Made by a program: the position numbers and the translations under genes
Source: Mycoplasmataceae bacterium
Lineage (GTDB): Bacteria; Bacillota_I; Bacilli_A; Mycoplasmatales; Mycoplasmoidaceae
Direction: 5' to 3'
DNA length: 64,000 nucleotides
Assembly: GCA_031261065.1 (NCBI GenBank)
Contig: JAISKD010000011.1
Coordinates: 1-64,000 of the forward strand
The notes under the pieces: model-generated
Databases searched by the model: none
What the model saw: the letters and a program-made list of their open reading frames with translations, nothing else
What the model was told of the DNA's origin: nothing
Shown: in pieces, positions 1 through 9,381 of the stretch
How the letters are laid out: each line of letters starts with the position of its first letter
How positions within the stretch are numbered: the first letter of the stretch is position 1

Positions 1-29
1 TCCTAGCTTGCAACAAGCTAGGACTTTTA
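1..29. terminator. Perfect 10-bp hairpin at window edge
   Basis: Bases 1-10 (TCCTAGCTTG) pair perfectly with 14-23 around a CAA loop, followed on the plus strand by CTTTTAT. It lies just beyond the 3' end of the minus-strand tRNA array. It could end that array, with its U-tract lying outside the window, or a plus-strand gene left of the window. Confidence 0.7.
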
Positions 30-35
30 TATTAC

Positions 36-111
36 TGGTGGTTTCGGGCAGAGTTGAACTGCCGACACACGGATTTTCAGTCCGATGCTCTACCAGCTGA
101 GCTACGAAACC
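36..111 (-). tRNA. tRNA-Phe (GAA)
   Basis: The 76-nt cloverleaf has acceptor stem GGTTTCG / CGAAACC and an encoded CCA end at 36-38. The anticodon loop reads CTGAAAA, giving GAA. It is the last gene of a four-tRNA minus-strand array. Confidence 0.97.
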
Positions 112-113
112 AA

Positions 114-189
114 TGGCGGTCTCGACGGGAGTCAAACCCGTATCGTCCCCGTGACAGGGGGACATAATAAATCGCTATACCACGAGACC
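114..189 (-). tRNA. tRNA-Asp (GTC)
   Basis: Acceptor stem GGTCTCG / CGAGACC, discriminator G, encoded CCA at 114-116, anticodon GTC in the loop between CCCCT and ACGGGG. It sits 2 nt from tRNA-Phe, so the array is almost certainly one precursor transcript. Confidence 0.97.
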
Positions 190-242
190 GGAAATATTTT
201 TTAACTTGGTTATTTATCCAAGGGCGGACAATTAAGTCCATA

Positions 243-318
243 TGGTTGCGGGAGCTGGATTCGAACCAACGACCTTCAGATTATGAGCCTGACGAGCTAC
301 CAACTGCTCCATCCCGCG
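243..318 (-). tRNA. initiator tRNA-fMet (CAT)
   Basis: Anticodon CAT and encoded CCA (243-245). The first base is C opposite A72 (5' CGCGGGA, 3' TCCCGCA), the unpaired 1-72 position that marks bacterial initiator tRNA. The anticodon stem has two rather than three consecutive G-C pairs, as in several mycoplasmal initiators, so the initiator call rests mainly on C1-A72. Confidence 0.9.
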
Positions 319-321
319 ATA

Positions 322-412
322 TGGCGGATGCTGAGAGATTCGAACTCCCGCGCGACTTTCATCGCCTCTCGGTTTTCAAGACCGAACCCTTCAACCACTT
401 GGGTAAGCATCC
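322..412 (-). tRNA. tRNA-Ser (TGA)
   Basis: A 91-nt class II tRNA with a long variable arm. Acceptor GGATGCT / AGCATCC, discriminator G, encoded CCA (322-324), anticodon loop CTTGAAA giving TGA. First gene of the minus-strand array. Confidence 0.97.
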
Positions 413-560
413 ACAAATTATAAGTTATTCAGTGTTTGCAACATTCTTTATAAACCCTGTCACCGTTTAACTTATATATATTTTATATCTTTTTTTGCGA
501 AAAAAATAAGATATTAACAAAAGAGGTAAAAGTTAGTTGTATATAATTGATATATATACT

Positions 561-1763
561 ATGAAAACATATATATTATTATTTGGTATAACTGGTGATC
601 TATCAAAAAGAATGTTGCTACCAAGTATAGAGTTCTTACTAAAAGCAAATAAGATTAAGGTTGAACACTTATATGGTGTTAGTAGAAGAGATATTGATAT
701 TAATGAAATTTTAGAATTATCTCTTGGTAATGAAGCCAAAGAGAGTATTCTAAAAAATAAAATCAGTTCCATTAAATTATCTGATAAATTAGCAGACTAT
801 ATTTCTTTTAAAGAAAGTATTAAGCTAGATAGTAACTCACAATTATTAATTTATTTAAGTGTTCCGCCAACAAGTGCTTGTGACTATGTAGAATGATTAG
901 GCAAAGCAGGACTGAACACTAAGAATGTTAAATTATTATTAGAAAAGCCTTTTGGAACTGATTATGAATCTGCCTCAACATTTCTTGAGTCAATAGACAA
1001 ATATTATAAAGAAGACCAAGTTTATAAAGTAGATCACTATCTAGCTAAAAAGAATGCGCAACTCCTAATTGAGTTTAGAAAACATATGAAAACTAAATAT
1101 GACCTAAAGAATATCAAAGAGATCACTGTTGCTGCTTCTGAAACTATTGATATTCAAGGCCGTGGAATATTCTATGAACAAACAGGAGCACTACGTGATT
1201 TTATTCAAGGACACTTACTTGAATTACTATTGCTTGTAATATGCAACATACCTGTAAAAGCAAGCGATATTGTGAATAAAAGAGTATTGGCTGTTAAAAA
1301 ACTATCATTGGTGCCCACTGAATGTTTTAGAGCTCAATACGAAAGTTATAAAGATGAAGTGCAAAATGCAAATACAGTGGTTGAAACTTTTGCAAGCATA
1401 GCTTTAGCTGATTCAAGACACCCACATATTAAAATAAATTTAGTTACAGGTAAAGCCCTTGAGAAAAAAGAAACATATATTGAAATAAGCTTTAAGGATA
1501 AAACAACAGATAAAATCTTTATTACACCTGATGTTGTTTTTCCTCATAACTTTAAACCTTCATCTTCTCCATTGGACGGATATAAAGCAGTTTTTCTCGG
1601 AGCGATTAATAATAATAAAACAATCTTCACTTCTTCTAAAGAAATTCTTGCAAGTTGAAAAATATTTGATCCTTTATTAGCACTATGAACAAAGGATAAA
1701 TCTATTACTAATTACACTCAAGGTGCAAATATGCTAACTATATTAACAAAAGTTAAATTATAA
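561..1763 (+). CDS. zwf: glucose-6-phosphate 1-dehydrogenase, short form
   Basis: Oxidises glucose-6-phosphate to 6-phosphogluconolactone with NADP, the entry to the oxidative pentose phosphate pathway. The 400-residue product has the N-terminal Rossmann motif GITGDLSKR (9-17), the EKPFG segment, the catalytic DHYLAKK (D158, H159; family consensus DHYLGKE) and GALRDFIQGHLLELL near 207-221, which carries the second substrate His region. Family members are usually about 480-510 residues, so this one is short; the stretch after DHYL is compressed. At least three TGA codons are read as Trp. I start at ATG 561 because the upstream in-frame option only adds a non-conserved tail. It is monocistronic and followed by tRNA-Arg. 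The enzyme is uncommon among host-restricted mycoplasmas. The family call is firm; activity is inferred. Confidence 0.92.
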
Positions 1764-1774
1764 TTAAATTATAT

Positions 1775-1851
1775 GCGCTCGTAGCTCAGCTGGATAGAGC
1801 ACATGCCTTCTAAGCCTGTGGTCAGAGGTTCGAATCCTCTCGAGCGCGCCA
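1775..1851 (+). tRNA. tRNA-Arg (TCT)
   Basis: The 77-nt cloverleaf has acceptor GCGCTCG / CGAGCGC, encoded GCCA end and anticodon TCT, reading AGA, the major Arg codon here. It begins 11 nt after zwf and is followed at once by a strong terminator. Confidence 0.97.
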
Positions 1852-1860
1852 ATATTATAA

Positions 1861-1888
1861 AAGCAGGTGTCTTGTGCACCTGCTTTTT
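1861..1888 (+). terminator. Rho-independent terminator after tRNA-Arg
   Basis: The stem AGCAGGTG (1862-1869) pairs with CACCTGCT (1877-1884), followed by a T-run. It closes the zwf / tRNA-Arg unit in front of convergent argS. Confidence 0.9.
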
Positions 1889-1924
1889 AATTATGTTAGA
1901 CCTTACAGAAGAATGTAAAACTAA

Positions 1925-3601
1925 TTACATTTTATCTACAGCAGTAATAGTTAATAATTTAAGTGCATTGGCAATTACTTGTTTTACTGCAAAGCTTAAT
2001 CAATACCTTTGGATACTAAGTTTTTTATTTTCTGAATCAATAATCTTATTGTTTGTATAGTAGCTGTGATAACTACGTGCAAGTTGAATTAAATAAGTAT
2101 TCAATCTGTGCACTTCGTAGTTATTGCTTATTGATTCAATTAATTGTTTATATGAGTTTAATGTGATAATCAATTCACGTTCAGCCGGAAGAACTAAATC
2201 TTTGAAAGAGCTAGTAAAAACATATTCATCTTTCTTCTTATCTATTAATTGGTTAATACGAGCATGAGCATATTGCACGTAAAATAAAGGATTGTTTGTA
2301 TTATTCTCTGTTGCTTTTTCAACATCAATTTCAAGGTGAGAATTAAGTGATGTTGAAACTAAGAATCAACGCATAGCATCTACACCAATTGATGAAATTA
2401 AATCCATTGTTGTTAGACTATTACCAGTACGCTTAGACATTTTAAATTCTTCACCATTTTTAACAAGTTTAATCATTTGTTGCAATAGAACAGTTACTTG
2501 TTCCTGTTTATAACCTAGGAACTCAACAGCTATTTTAATTCTATCAACGTATGATTTGTGGTCGGCTCCCCAAACATTGAAGATCTTATCATAGCCACGA
2601 GATAATTTAACTTTATGATAAGCGATGTCTGGAGTGAAATAAGTATATCCTCCATCTGACTTAACTAAAACCCTGTCCTTATCATCTCCCTTAAGTGTAG
2701 TTTTTAAAAATGTAGCACCATCTGCTTCATATATAAATGGTTTTAATTCAGTTAAAACTGAAGGAATTAAATTATTTTTATATACGTCACTTTCGTATGA
2801 TCAAATATCAAATTTAACATGCATTTCTAATAATGTATCTCTAATGATAGTTAATAAATAATCTTTAGCAAAAGATTTAAATACTTCACTAATAGCTTCA
2901 TCAGTTATTCCTTTTTCAGAATATTCAGCAGCTACATATTTATCACCATATTTTTCCTTGATGGCTGTAGCAATATCGATTATTTCATCTCCATGATAGC
3001 CATCTTCTGGAAAAACAGCAGGAGTACCAAATAATTCTTTATATCTTATTAGAGTTGATAAACCTAACATATTTATTTGGTTTCCTGCATCATTTGTATA
3101 GTACTCTCTGTGCACGGTAATACCATATGCTTGTCATATATTTGCTAGAGTATCACCATATGCTGCATTACGAGCATGTCCAATATGTAATAGTCCTGTT
3201 GGATTAGCGGAAACGAACTCGATGTTGAAAACATCTTTCTTACATGCAAACTTACCATATGAACTTTTTTGTTTAAAAATATCAATAAGTACTTTATTAA
3301 TAGTGTCTATAGTTAAAGTCATGTTTATAAATCCTGGTTTAACTACTTCGCATTTAGCAAATATTTTTTTAGGTAAACTCTTGCATATCGTATGTGCTAG
3401 TGACATTGTTGCAGATGCACTTAGTCCAAGTGACATAGCAACATTAGAAGAGAAATCTCCAAAGGCAGCACTACGTGTTCGTTCTACACCTATTTTAATT
3501 TTCTTTAATTCGATTGTTGACTCAGAGAGTTCACCAATATTTTTTTGTAAAGCAGATTTAATATGTTTCCTTATTACACTTGTTAACGTTTCATATTTCA
3601 T
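1925..3601 (-). CDS. argS: arginyl-tRNA synthetase
   Basis: Class I synthetase that charges tRNA-Arg. The 558-residue product shows the N-terminal additional domain, the motif FVSANPTGLLHIGHARNAAY (HIGH at 139-142), the segment YYTNDAGNQI, and a KMSKRTGNS loop near residue 388. The C-terminal anticodon-binding domain ends ALKLLTITAVDKM, as in the family. TGA codons encode Trp, including one at 2000-2002. ATG 3601 is preceded by TATAAT (3608-3613) with a 6-nt gap and no Shine-Dalgarno, so the mRNA is probably leaderless. Convergent with the zwf / tRNA-Arg unit. Length is normal for the family. Confidence 0.97.
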
Positions 3602-3607
3602 AATTTT

Positions 3608-3613
3608 ATTATA
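3608..3613 (-). promoter_or_regulatory. -10 box of argS
   Basis: TATAAT on the minus strand ends 6 nt before the argS ATG, so transcription would start at or next to the start codon. Confidence 0.7.
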
Positions 3614-3712
3614 TTTTAATTGTTTTGATAGGCTTGTTTGTAAGCACTATATAGTTGTTGATGTTTATTTTTTACAAAATTCTTTTTAGAACTTTTGTTT
3701 GTTCTTAAAATT

Positions 3713-5059
3713 CTATCTTCCAGAATTTCCGTTGTTGTTGTTTCTACCGCTGTGACTAAATTTTCCGCCGCCATTATGTCCGTGATGATTGAAGCCACCG
3801 CTTCTTCCATCTCTAGCTCCGTGTCCACCAAAGTTGCTACTTCTGCCAAAATTGTTGTTTCCGCGTCTTTGTCCGCCACCAAAACCACCACGTCTGTTTC
3901 CACCACCAAAACCACCTTTAGGTTTAGAACGTTCTTCAATGAAATCATATTCACTTGGAACAATTTCAAGTAATTTTTCATTAGTAATCTTTTCAATTTT
4001 GCTTAATGAAAAATTAACATCACTTGCAATTAAAGTGTATGAAGAACCTTCGGTTTGATTTCTTCCTGTCCTACCGATACGGTGAACATAATATTCCATA
4101 TCTTTTGGAACATCATGGTTAATAACTGCATCAATACCTTTAACATCTATTCCACGAGCAGCAACATCTGTAGCAACTAGTACGTGAAACTTACCATCTC
4201 TAAACGCTTTCATTACACGTTCTCTTTGACTTTGTTTCATGTCACTTTGTAATGATTCAGCAGTTATTCCAGAATCTTTTAATTTTGCAGCTAATTCTTT
4301 AGCTTTTCATTTAGTGTTTGTGAAAACAACAGTTAAAAACCAGCTGTTTGTTTTGATTAACTTAATAATGTACTCAGCTTTATTTCTTTCGTTAATCTTT
4401 ATATAGTGTTGTTTAATGTTTGGTTTTGAAACAACTGCATTTTTTGTTTCAAAAGAAACAGGGTTCTTTTGATATTTAGCAGAAACACCATATATTTGTT
4501 GAGAAATAGTAGCTGATAATAAAATAGTTTGGTGTTCTTGTTTGATAGTACTTAAGATCTTATTGATATCAACAACGAAACCCATGTTAAGCATTTCATC
4601 TGCTTCATCAAGAATAACTGTTTTAATGTTTTCAAGATTAATAGAACCTCTTTTAATATGGTCTAATAATCTACCTGGTGTTGAAACTAGGATTTGTGGA
4701 TTGTTCCTTAATAATTTAAGTTGGATGTCTATTTTTTGTCCACCGTAAATAGCAAGAGCATTTACGCCTCTCATAAACATAGATAGGTTTTTAAATTCTT
4801 CAGTTATTTGGTTTGCTAATTCTCTAGTTGGAGCTAAAACTAAAATCTGAACTCTTTTCTCATTTACATCTAAGTTTTGAAGAGCAGGAATTACAAAGGC
4901 TGCTGTTTTCCCAGTTCCTGTTGGTGCTTTAGCAAGAACATCTTTTCCTTCGATAGACAAAGGAATGATATTTTCCTGTATCTCAGTCATTGTTTCATAT
5001 TTAGATTTGTTTATTCCTTGCAAGATTTCTGGTTGCAATGGTAGTTCGTTAAATTTCAT
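3713..5059 (-). CDS. DEAD-box RNA helicase with RGG-like tail
   Basis: ATP-dependent RNA helicase for ribosome assembly or mRNA turnover (CshA/DeaD type). The 448-residue product contains the Q motif, Walker A APTGTGKT (45-52), PTRELANQ, DEADEML (151-157), a SAT motif, and in domain 2 VATDVAARGID and HRIGRTGR. The final 80 or so residues form a basic Gly/Arg/Asn-rich tail (repeated GGFGGG, NRRGG, GRNNNN), typical of RNA-binding extensions. Unlike most first genes here it has a real leader: its likely -10 lies about 60 nt upstream, and GAGAG just before ATG could serve as a weak ribosome site. The assignment to cshA rather than another DEAD-box paralog is not certain. Confidence 0.95.
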
Positions 5060-5115
5060 TATTTTCTCTCAAATATAAACCGCTTACACATTAAGAGATT
5101 TATGATTATGTTGAT

Positions 5116-5121
5116 ATTATA
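5116..5121 (-). promoter_or_regulatory. -10 box of the helicase gene
   Basis: TATAAT on the minus strand, about 57 nt before the helicase ATG. It predicts a leader of roughly 50 nt, an exception to the leaderless pattern of the window. Confidence 0.5.
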
Positions 5122-5197
5122 CAACTTATCACAGAATAAATGACAATTTTGCTTTTGTCCTAATTTTAGCAAACAGAATTATTAACAATTCTAACAA

Positions 5198-6070
5198 TTA
5201 TGACTTGTTAATAATTCCACAAATCTTATCAAGTACTTCGTCACTCTCTTCTATATCAAATAAGAAAAAGTCATGGAATAGCTCCTTATATGTCATTTTT
5301 GTAACATCAACATGAGAACCTTTAAGTTTTTCATAAAACGTTTTTAAGTCGTTATAAATAATTTCATGTGTTGAAATTATTAATAAAACAGGTGGAAAAC
5401 CTTTAAAGTCTACATATAATGGAGAGAACATTCATCCATGTGGGTCTTCTCCATGTGTATATCATTCAATGCTTGTCTGACAATCGTCATATTTAAGGTA
5501 TGTATCTTTTTCGTTGAAATCTTTTTTAGTTAGATGACCATTATCAACCATGTTAATTCATGGATCAACTAAAAAAAGATGATTTGGAAGCTTTTTCTTT
5601 TTATCTCTTAGATACTTTGAGAAGCTAACTGCCATTCCACCACCAGCTGAATCTCCTAATATTGATATTCAGTTTCCATCTAATGTATCATAAAATTTTT
5701 CTAGTGCATCAAAATTTTGTTTATAAACAGTATGATTAGGATTAGACAGTTCATAAATAAAAACATCTATTGTTACATTTGATTTCTTAGCTATTTTATG
5801 AACTGTCTTTCATTGTCAGTGAACAATTTGCATCGCATATGCTCCACCATGAAGATATATTAAATGTTTCTTTGATTTAGCATTCCCTTTTTTAGAAATG
5901 GAATAGCAAACGCATTTATCGTATTTAGAAAATGTAACGTCAAATTCTTTGAATAATTTTTTAGGAAATTTGTGTTCGTGCTTTCTATTAGGGTGTTTTA
6001 ATGTCGAATACAGTGGTGCACGACCAAACACTGACAGTATACATCTCCACACTTTTGCTTTAAATGTCAT
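5198..6070 (-). CDS. alpha/beta-hydrolase esterase/lipase (HSL family)
   Basis: The 290-residue protein has the hormone-sensitive-lipase-type oxyanion motif HGGAY (74-78) and the nucleophile elbow GDSAGGG near residue 137. The family's acid-His pair probably lies in the C-terminal part, with candidates around HEIIYND and ELFHDF. It likely hydrolyses short acyl esters or host lipids; the substrate cannot be read from sequence. Single gene; the -10 TATACT lies about 9 nt before ATG. TGA encodes several Trp. It borders the first coiled-coil repeat locus. Confidence 0.9.
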
Positions 6071-6142
6071 GTTGTATTTAGTATAAACACACTTTTGATA
6101 TTAGAGTATATAGGATATGGCATGACTATTTAAACCAATCAG

Positions 6143-6181
6143 ACAAATAGTGGACAAATACGTGACAAATCTGGGACAAAT
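6143..6181. repeat. Four ACAAAT boxes at 11-bp spacing
   Basis: ACAAAT occurs at 6143, 6154, 6165 and 6176, exactly 11 bp apart, separated by variable G-rich pentamers (AGTGG, ACGTG, CTGGG). The array is followed by ATTTTTTATTT and, about 20 bp later, by the ATG of the coiled-coil ORF at 6212. The same layout precedes the homologous ORFs at 32043, 32395 and (minus strand) 54646. One-helical-turn spacing suggests a multimeric protein-binding site. Confidence 0.8.
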
Positions 6182-6211
6182 ATTTTTTATTTACTTAAAT
6201 AATATTTGTAT

Positions 6212-6556
6212 ATGATTAAAGTAAAAGGATGTAAAATCACTGATTGCGAAGATATACCAGAATTAAATGGTCTTATAATTAAAGGTATGGAAATTGAGTC
6301 TATAGTTAAAGTTAAAAATTCTGGTGGAAAAGTTAAACAACCAACTCTTTTAGAATTGAAAGATTTGATTTTAGGTGTTAAGGCAGAATTAAGTGCAAAA
6401 ATTGATGATGTTGAGGGAAGATTAAGTGCAAGGATCGATGACGTCGAGACAAGATTAAATAAAAGAATGGATGGTATTGATGCAAGACTAGACATTATTG
6501 AAACAAGACTCGATGGAATAGACTCTAGACTTGATAGAAATAATCTTATTAAGTAG
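6212..6556 (+). CDS. coiled-coil family protein, copy A
   Basis: Function unknown. The 114-residue protein has three parts. The N-terminal segment (1-27) contains PELNGLIIKGMEIES. A basic linker (28-45) reads VKVKNSGGKVKQPTLLEL. The long helix has 11-residue then 7-residue repeats (IDDVEGRLSAR, IDDVETRLNKR, MDGIDARL, IETRL, IDSRL), and the end is RNNLIK. No signal peptide or membrane segment, so probably cytosolic and oligomeric. Related copies are at 6580, 32043, 32395, 32672 and 54314. The architecture recalls the M. pneumoniae DUF16 family, but I see no clear sequence match. ATG 6212 is preferred over TTG 6206 because it fits the AATATT box 6 nt or so upstream. Confidence 0.8.
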   Translation: MIKVKGCKITDCEDIPELNGLIIKGMEIESIVKVKNSGGKVKQPTLLELKDLILGVKAELSAKIDDVEGRLSARIDDVETRLNKRMDGIDARLDIIETRLDGIDSRLDRNNLIK

Positions 6557-6579
6557 ATTTCGGTGTAGTAAAAGTAAGC

Positions 6580-6732
6580 ATGGAAATTAATTCTATAGTT
6601 AAAGTTAAAAATTTTGGTGGAAAAGTCAAACAACCAACTCTTTTAGAATTGAAAGATTTGATTTTAGGCGTTAAGGCAGAATTAAGTACAAGACTTGATA
6701 GAATTGTTAAATTAAATAACCTAAAGGACTAA
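6580..6732 (+). pseudogene. partial duplicate of coiled-coil copy A
   Basis: A 50-codon ORF almost identical to the internal part of copy A: bases 6580-6692 match 6287-6399 with a handful of changes. It lacks the N-terminal segment and most of the coil and ends KLNNLKD, a tail like that of the copy at 32395 rather than copy A. No ACAAAT array or good promoter precedes it. It is best read as a truncated, recombined copy; translation is doubtful. Confidence 0.65.
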
Positions 6733-6787
6733 ATATTTGCCTTTTTCTTCTTTATTTAAGACTGTTTAGCTATTCATTAAATTCATA

Positions 6788-6793
6788 TATAAT
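6788..6793 (+). promoter_or_regulatory. -10 box of the Cys-rich ORF / proS unit
   Basis: TATAAT is separated by 6 nt from ATG 6800, supporting translation of the short ORF and leaderless initiation. Confidence 0.65.
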
Positions 6794-6799
6794 AGATAT

Positions 6800-6961
6800 A
6801 TGGCTAAAGCAAGTAAGGTTTTTACCAAATGCCCATGTATTAATAAACAATGTGCACTTTGAGGAAATTGCAAAGAGTGTAGAAAAGCAATGTCATCAGA
6901 AGGAACACCTCCTGCTTGCGAACAAATGGAGGCCTTCAAATATATAAATGAAACTAGATAA
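6800..6961 (+). CDS. Cys-rich mini-protein (DUF6485-like spacing)
   Basis: A 53-residue protein with six cysteines arranged CPCINKQC, then GNCKEC, then PPAC. The spacing (C-x-C-x4-C, C-x2-C, PAC) resembles the small DUF6485-type cysteine-rich proteins of Firmicutes and suggests metal binding, possibly zinc; function is unknown. A TATAAT box stands 6 nt before ATG. Its 3' end overlaps the start of proS by 14 nt in another frame, so the two are translationally linked. One TGA is read as Trp. Confidence 0.75.
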
Positions 6962-8366
6962 AATAACACTTAGAAGCGAGAACTTCGCAGATTGATATAC
7001 TTCTGTTTGCTCTGCAGCAAAGTTATTTTCATATGCCGCTATCAAAGGAACTATCAACTATTTACCAAATGGATGAAAAATATGAACTAACTTACAGAAT
7101 GAAATCGATAAAAGACTTAAAGCAACAGGAGCTCAAAACGTTCAACTTCCATTATTTATAAAAACAAGTGATTTTGCAAAGGAAAAAGATCATATTGAAG
7201 GTTTTGCTCCTGAAGCTTTCTTAGTAAAAAGTATCGGAACTGAAGATTTAGCTGACCCATTAATAGTTAGACCAACATCTGAGATACCTTTTTCACAATT
7301 GTTTAAACAACAAATCGTTTCTCATAATGATCTACCCCTTAAATACAATCAATGATGTGGTGTATATCGTGCTGAAAAAACTACTCGTCCTTTTTTAAGA
7401 GGTAGTGAATTCTTTTGACAAGAGCTACACGCTATGTTCGCTAATCGTGAGGAATGTGAGAAATATACGCTCATAATTCACAACCTATATAATGACTTTT
7501 TAAAGGAATGTTGCGCATTACCGGTGCTTGCAGGTAAAAAATCAGAAGGAGAAAAATTCCCAGGAGCTGTAGATACTTATACTCGTGAAGTTTGAACACA
7601 AGATGGACAATGCGTTCAAACTGGAACAAGCCACTATCTTGGAACTAGTTTTTGTGAAATGTTCGAGGTTACATACCAAGATAAAAATAATGGATATTCA
7701 TACCCTCACTATATGAGTGCCGGTATTACTACACGTATAATAGGAGACTTAATTGTTGTTCATGGCGATGACAAAGGACTAGTTATGCCATTCCCAATCG
7801 CGCCAACTCAAGTTGCTATTTTAACAATCTTCGCTAATAAAGATAAGAACGTTAGTGCTAAAGCTAATGAATTGTTTAACAAATTAAATTCAGTTTATAG
7901 CGTTGCTCTTGATGAAAGCGATGACAGTTTTGGTTATAAAATTGCTCACCAAGAAACACAAGGAACACCATTCTCTATCATTATTGGTCCAAAAGACTTA
8001 GAACAAAATAAATGTATGTTAATCCGTAGAGATAATGGTGTTAAGCAATCAATTTCTCTTGATGAAATAGAGAAAGTCATTTCTGAACAAGCAGTAGAAT
8101 ACCAAAATACATTGTATGCTAATGCAAAGAAACACTTAGATGATTCTATAGTTGAAGTTTCAACAATGGACGAATTTAAAAAAGCAATTGCTGATAGCAA
8201 GATCGCATTAGCACCATGAGGTGGTACTCCTGCAGATGAAAAATCAATAAAACAACTTACAGGCGCAAACCCAAGATGTGTATTCAGTGAAGATGCTAAT
8301 GGTAAAAAATGTGTTTTTACAGGTAAGCCAGCAAAACAAATGATATATTTTGCGCGTGCATATTAA
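6948..8366 (+). CDS. proS: prolyl-tRNA synthetase (eukaryote/archaeal-type)
   Basis: Class II synthetase that charges tRNA-Pro. The 472-residue protein has motif 2 in YRAEKTTRPFLRGSEFFWQE, the TSEIPF segment, GTSHYLG, and motif 3 with GDDKGLVMPFPIAP. It lacks the bacterial editing insertion. It has the C-terminal anticodon-binding and zinc-like domain and ends YFARAY, typical of the compact type used by Mollicutes and Borrelia. Many TGA codons encode Trp. It starts inside the end of the Cys-rich mini-gene (14-nt overlap) and is followed 2 nt later by a membrane protein gene, so the three form one operon. Confidence 0.96.
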
Positions 8367-8368
8367 TT

Positions 8369-8842
8369 ATGGTTGAAAAAGAAACCCTAACAAAAGCGCA
8401 AAAAAGATTGTTAAAACATTCATCATACGAGAACAGAAGAAGATATAGTATTTTCTTAAAGATATGATGACTTGTATTTGCCGCTATTTTTGTGGGTGGC
8501 GTTATTTGTTTATCATTTTATGGTCTAACATGAGATAGCAATTCTCCTTATTATCACACACCCGATGAAGCAAACCAATTTCAATCAGCAATGCTTGTAA
8601 TGGGAGTATTATTAATAGTTGGTTCGCTTGTCTCAATGACATTCTTTGCATATTTCTCTGCAAATAGTTTTCATAAAACTCAAGCCGCTTACTTTCAAAC
8701 AACGGATTATTCTAACAATGTTGAAAAGTATAGCGACGAGAAAATGCTTAAAAATAAAAAGAAGAAATATGTTAAGTTGCTTTTCAAAATGCGTTTTATA
8801 AATAAAGTAGCTTACCACACTTGGAAAGTTAATAAAAAATAA
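8369..8842 (+). CDS. two-TM membrane protein of unknown function
   Basis: The 157-residue protein is unrecognised. It has a basic N-terminal cytosolic stretch and two hydrophobic helices (about 31-53 and 72-95) separated by a short polar loop. The C-terminal half is basic, with a KNKKKKYVKLLFKM cluster, and ends on the cytosolic side. ATG 8369 comes 2 nt after the proS stop, so it is probably the last gene of that operon. Confidence 0.8.
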
Positions 8843-8903
8843 TATATTATTAATTTAAATTTTTCTTAAAACTTTATTTTTCTTTTTTTACATTGCTTTA
8901 ATA

Positions 8904-8909
8904 TATAAT
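8904..8909 (+). promoter_or_regulatory. -10 box of the 8919 gene
   Basis: TATAAT lies 9 nt upstream of ATG 8919, with no Shine-Dalgarno. Confidence 0.6.
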
Positions 8910-8918
8910 AGAAGTATC

Positions 8919-9152
8919 ATGGCAAACTCAAACTACAAACCACTTGATTCAAATTCACTTAAACTTTTAATTATTCTTTTAGCATTCTGTCTATGAATAC
9001 CTGGGTTCGTTGTATGCTTATGCAGAAAAGAAAAAATGACACAAGAAGACTACAATGTTGTAAGAGTAGTTTTAATTATTGTTGGTTTCATTTGGTTCAT
9101 TATACCTGGAATTGTTGCACTTCTTGCTCTGCCACCTAGCCACAAACAATAA
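8919..9152 (+). CDS. small membrane protein with two TM helices
   Basis: A 77-residue protein of unknown function. Two hydrophobic helices (about 14-30 and 49-70) flank a charged loop containing CLCRKEKMTQEDY. Both helices contain Pro-Gly (IPGF, IPGI), which suggests a symmetric hairpin. Its own TATAAT box precedes it. A weak hairpin (CACA..TGTG at 9155-9170) follows the stop. Confidence 0.7.
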
Positions 9153-9381
9153 TTACACATTTTAAGTGTGATGTTGTTATCTCTTTATTTTAATTGCTTT
9201 TGTATATGTAAACTTAGCATTAACATCTTTTGAAGGTAATGTAATTTCGCCAAAATTATAGGCTAAAAAGCAATATTTGTGAACTAATATTACTATGTAA
9301 TATATAAAAAATTAATGCTAATGTGAAAAAACGCATACATTATTTTAAAAAAGATAGAAAAAACATTATAATATCGTTAGT
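9153..9381. other. 229-bp gene-free spacer
   Basis: No convincing gene. The minus strand has an open stretch without ATG that ends at 9184 or thereabouts and could be decayed coding sequence. The right end holds the promoter of the next gene. Confidence 0.4.
9367..9372 (+). promoter_or_regulatory. -10 box of the 9382 gene
   Basis: TATAAT with a 9-nt gap to ATG 9382; no Shine-Dalgarno. Confidence 0.65.

Noticed and set aside
3695-4058. Plus-strand Pro/Ser-rich ORFs opposite the helicase tail
   Set aside because: These are shadows of the Gly/Arg-rich helicase C-terminus, without promoter or start signals.
6143-6181. CRISPR-like array
   Set aside because: The repeat is only 6 bp with 5-bp gaps; there are no spacers and no cas genes in the window.
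9153-9381. Minus-strand open stretch reading ...ITLPSKDVNAKFTYTKAIKIKR-stop
   Set aside because: It has no start codon, is short and matches no family I know; stops occur in all frames upstream. It may be decayed coding sequence, but the support is too weak to list as a gene.
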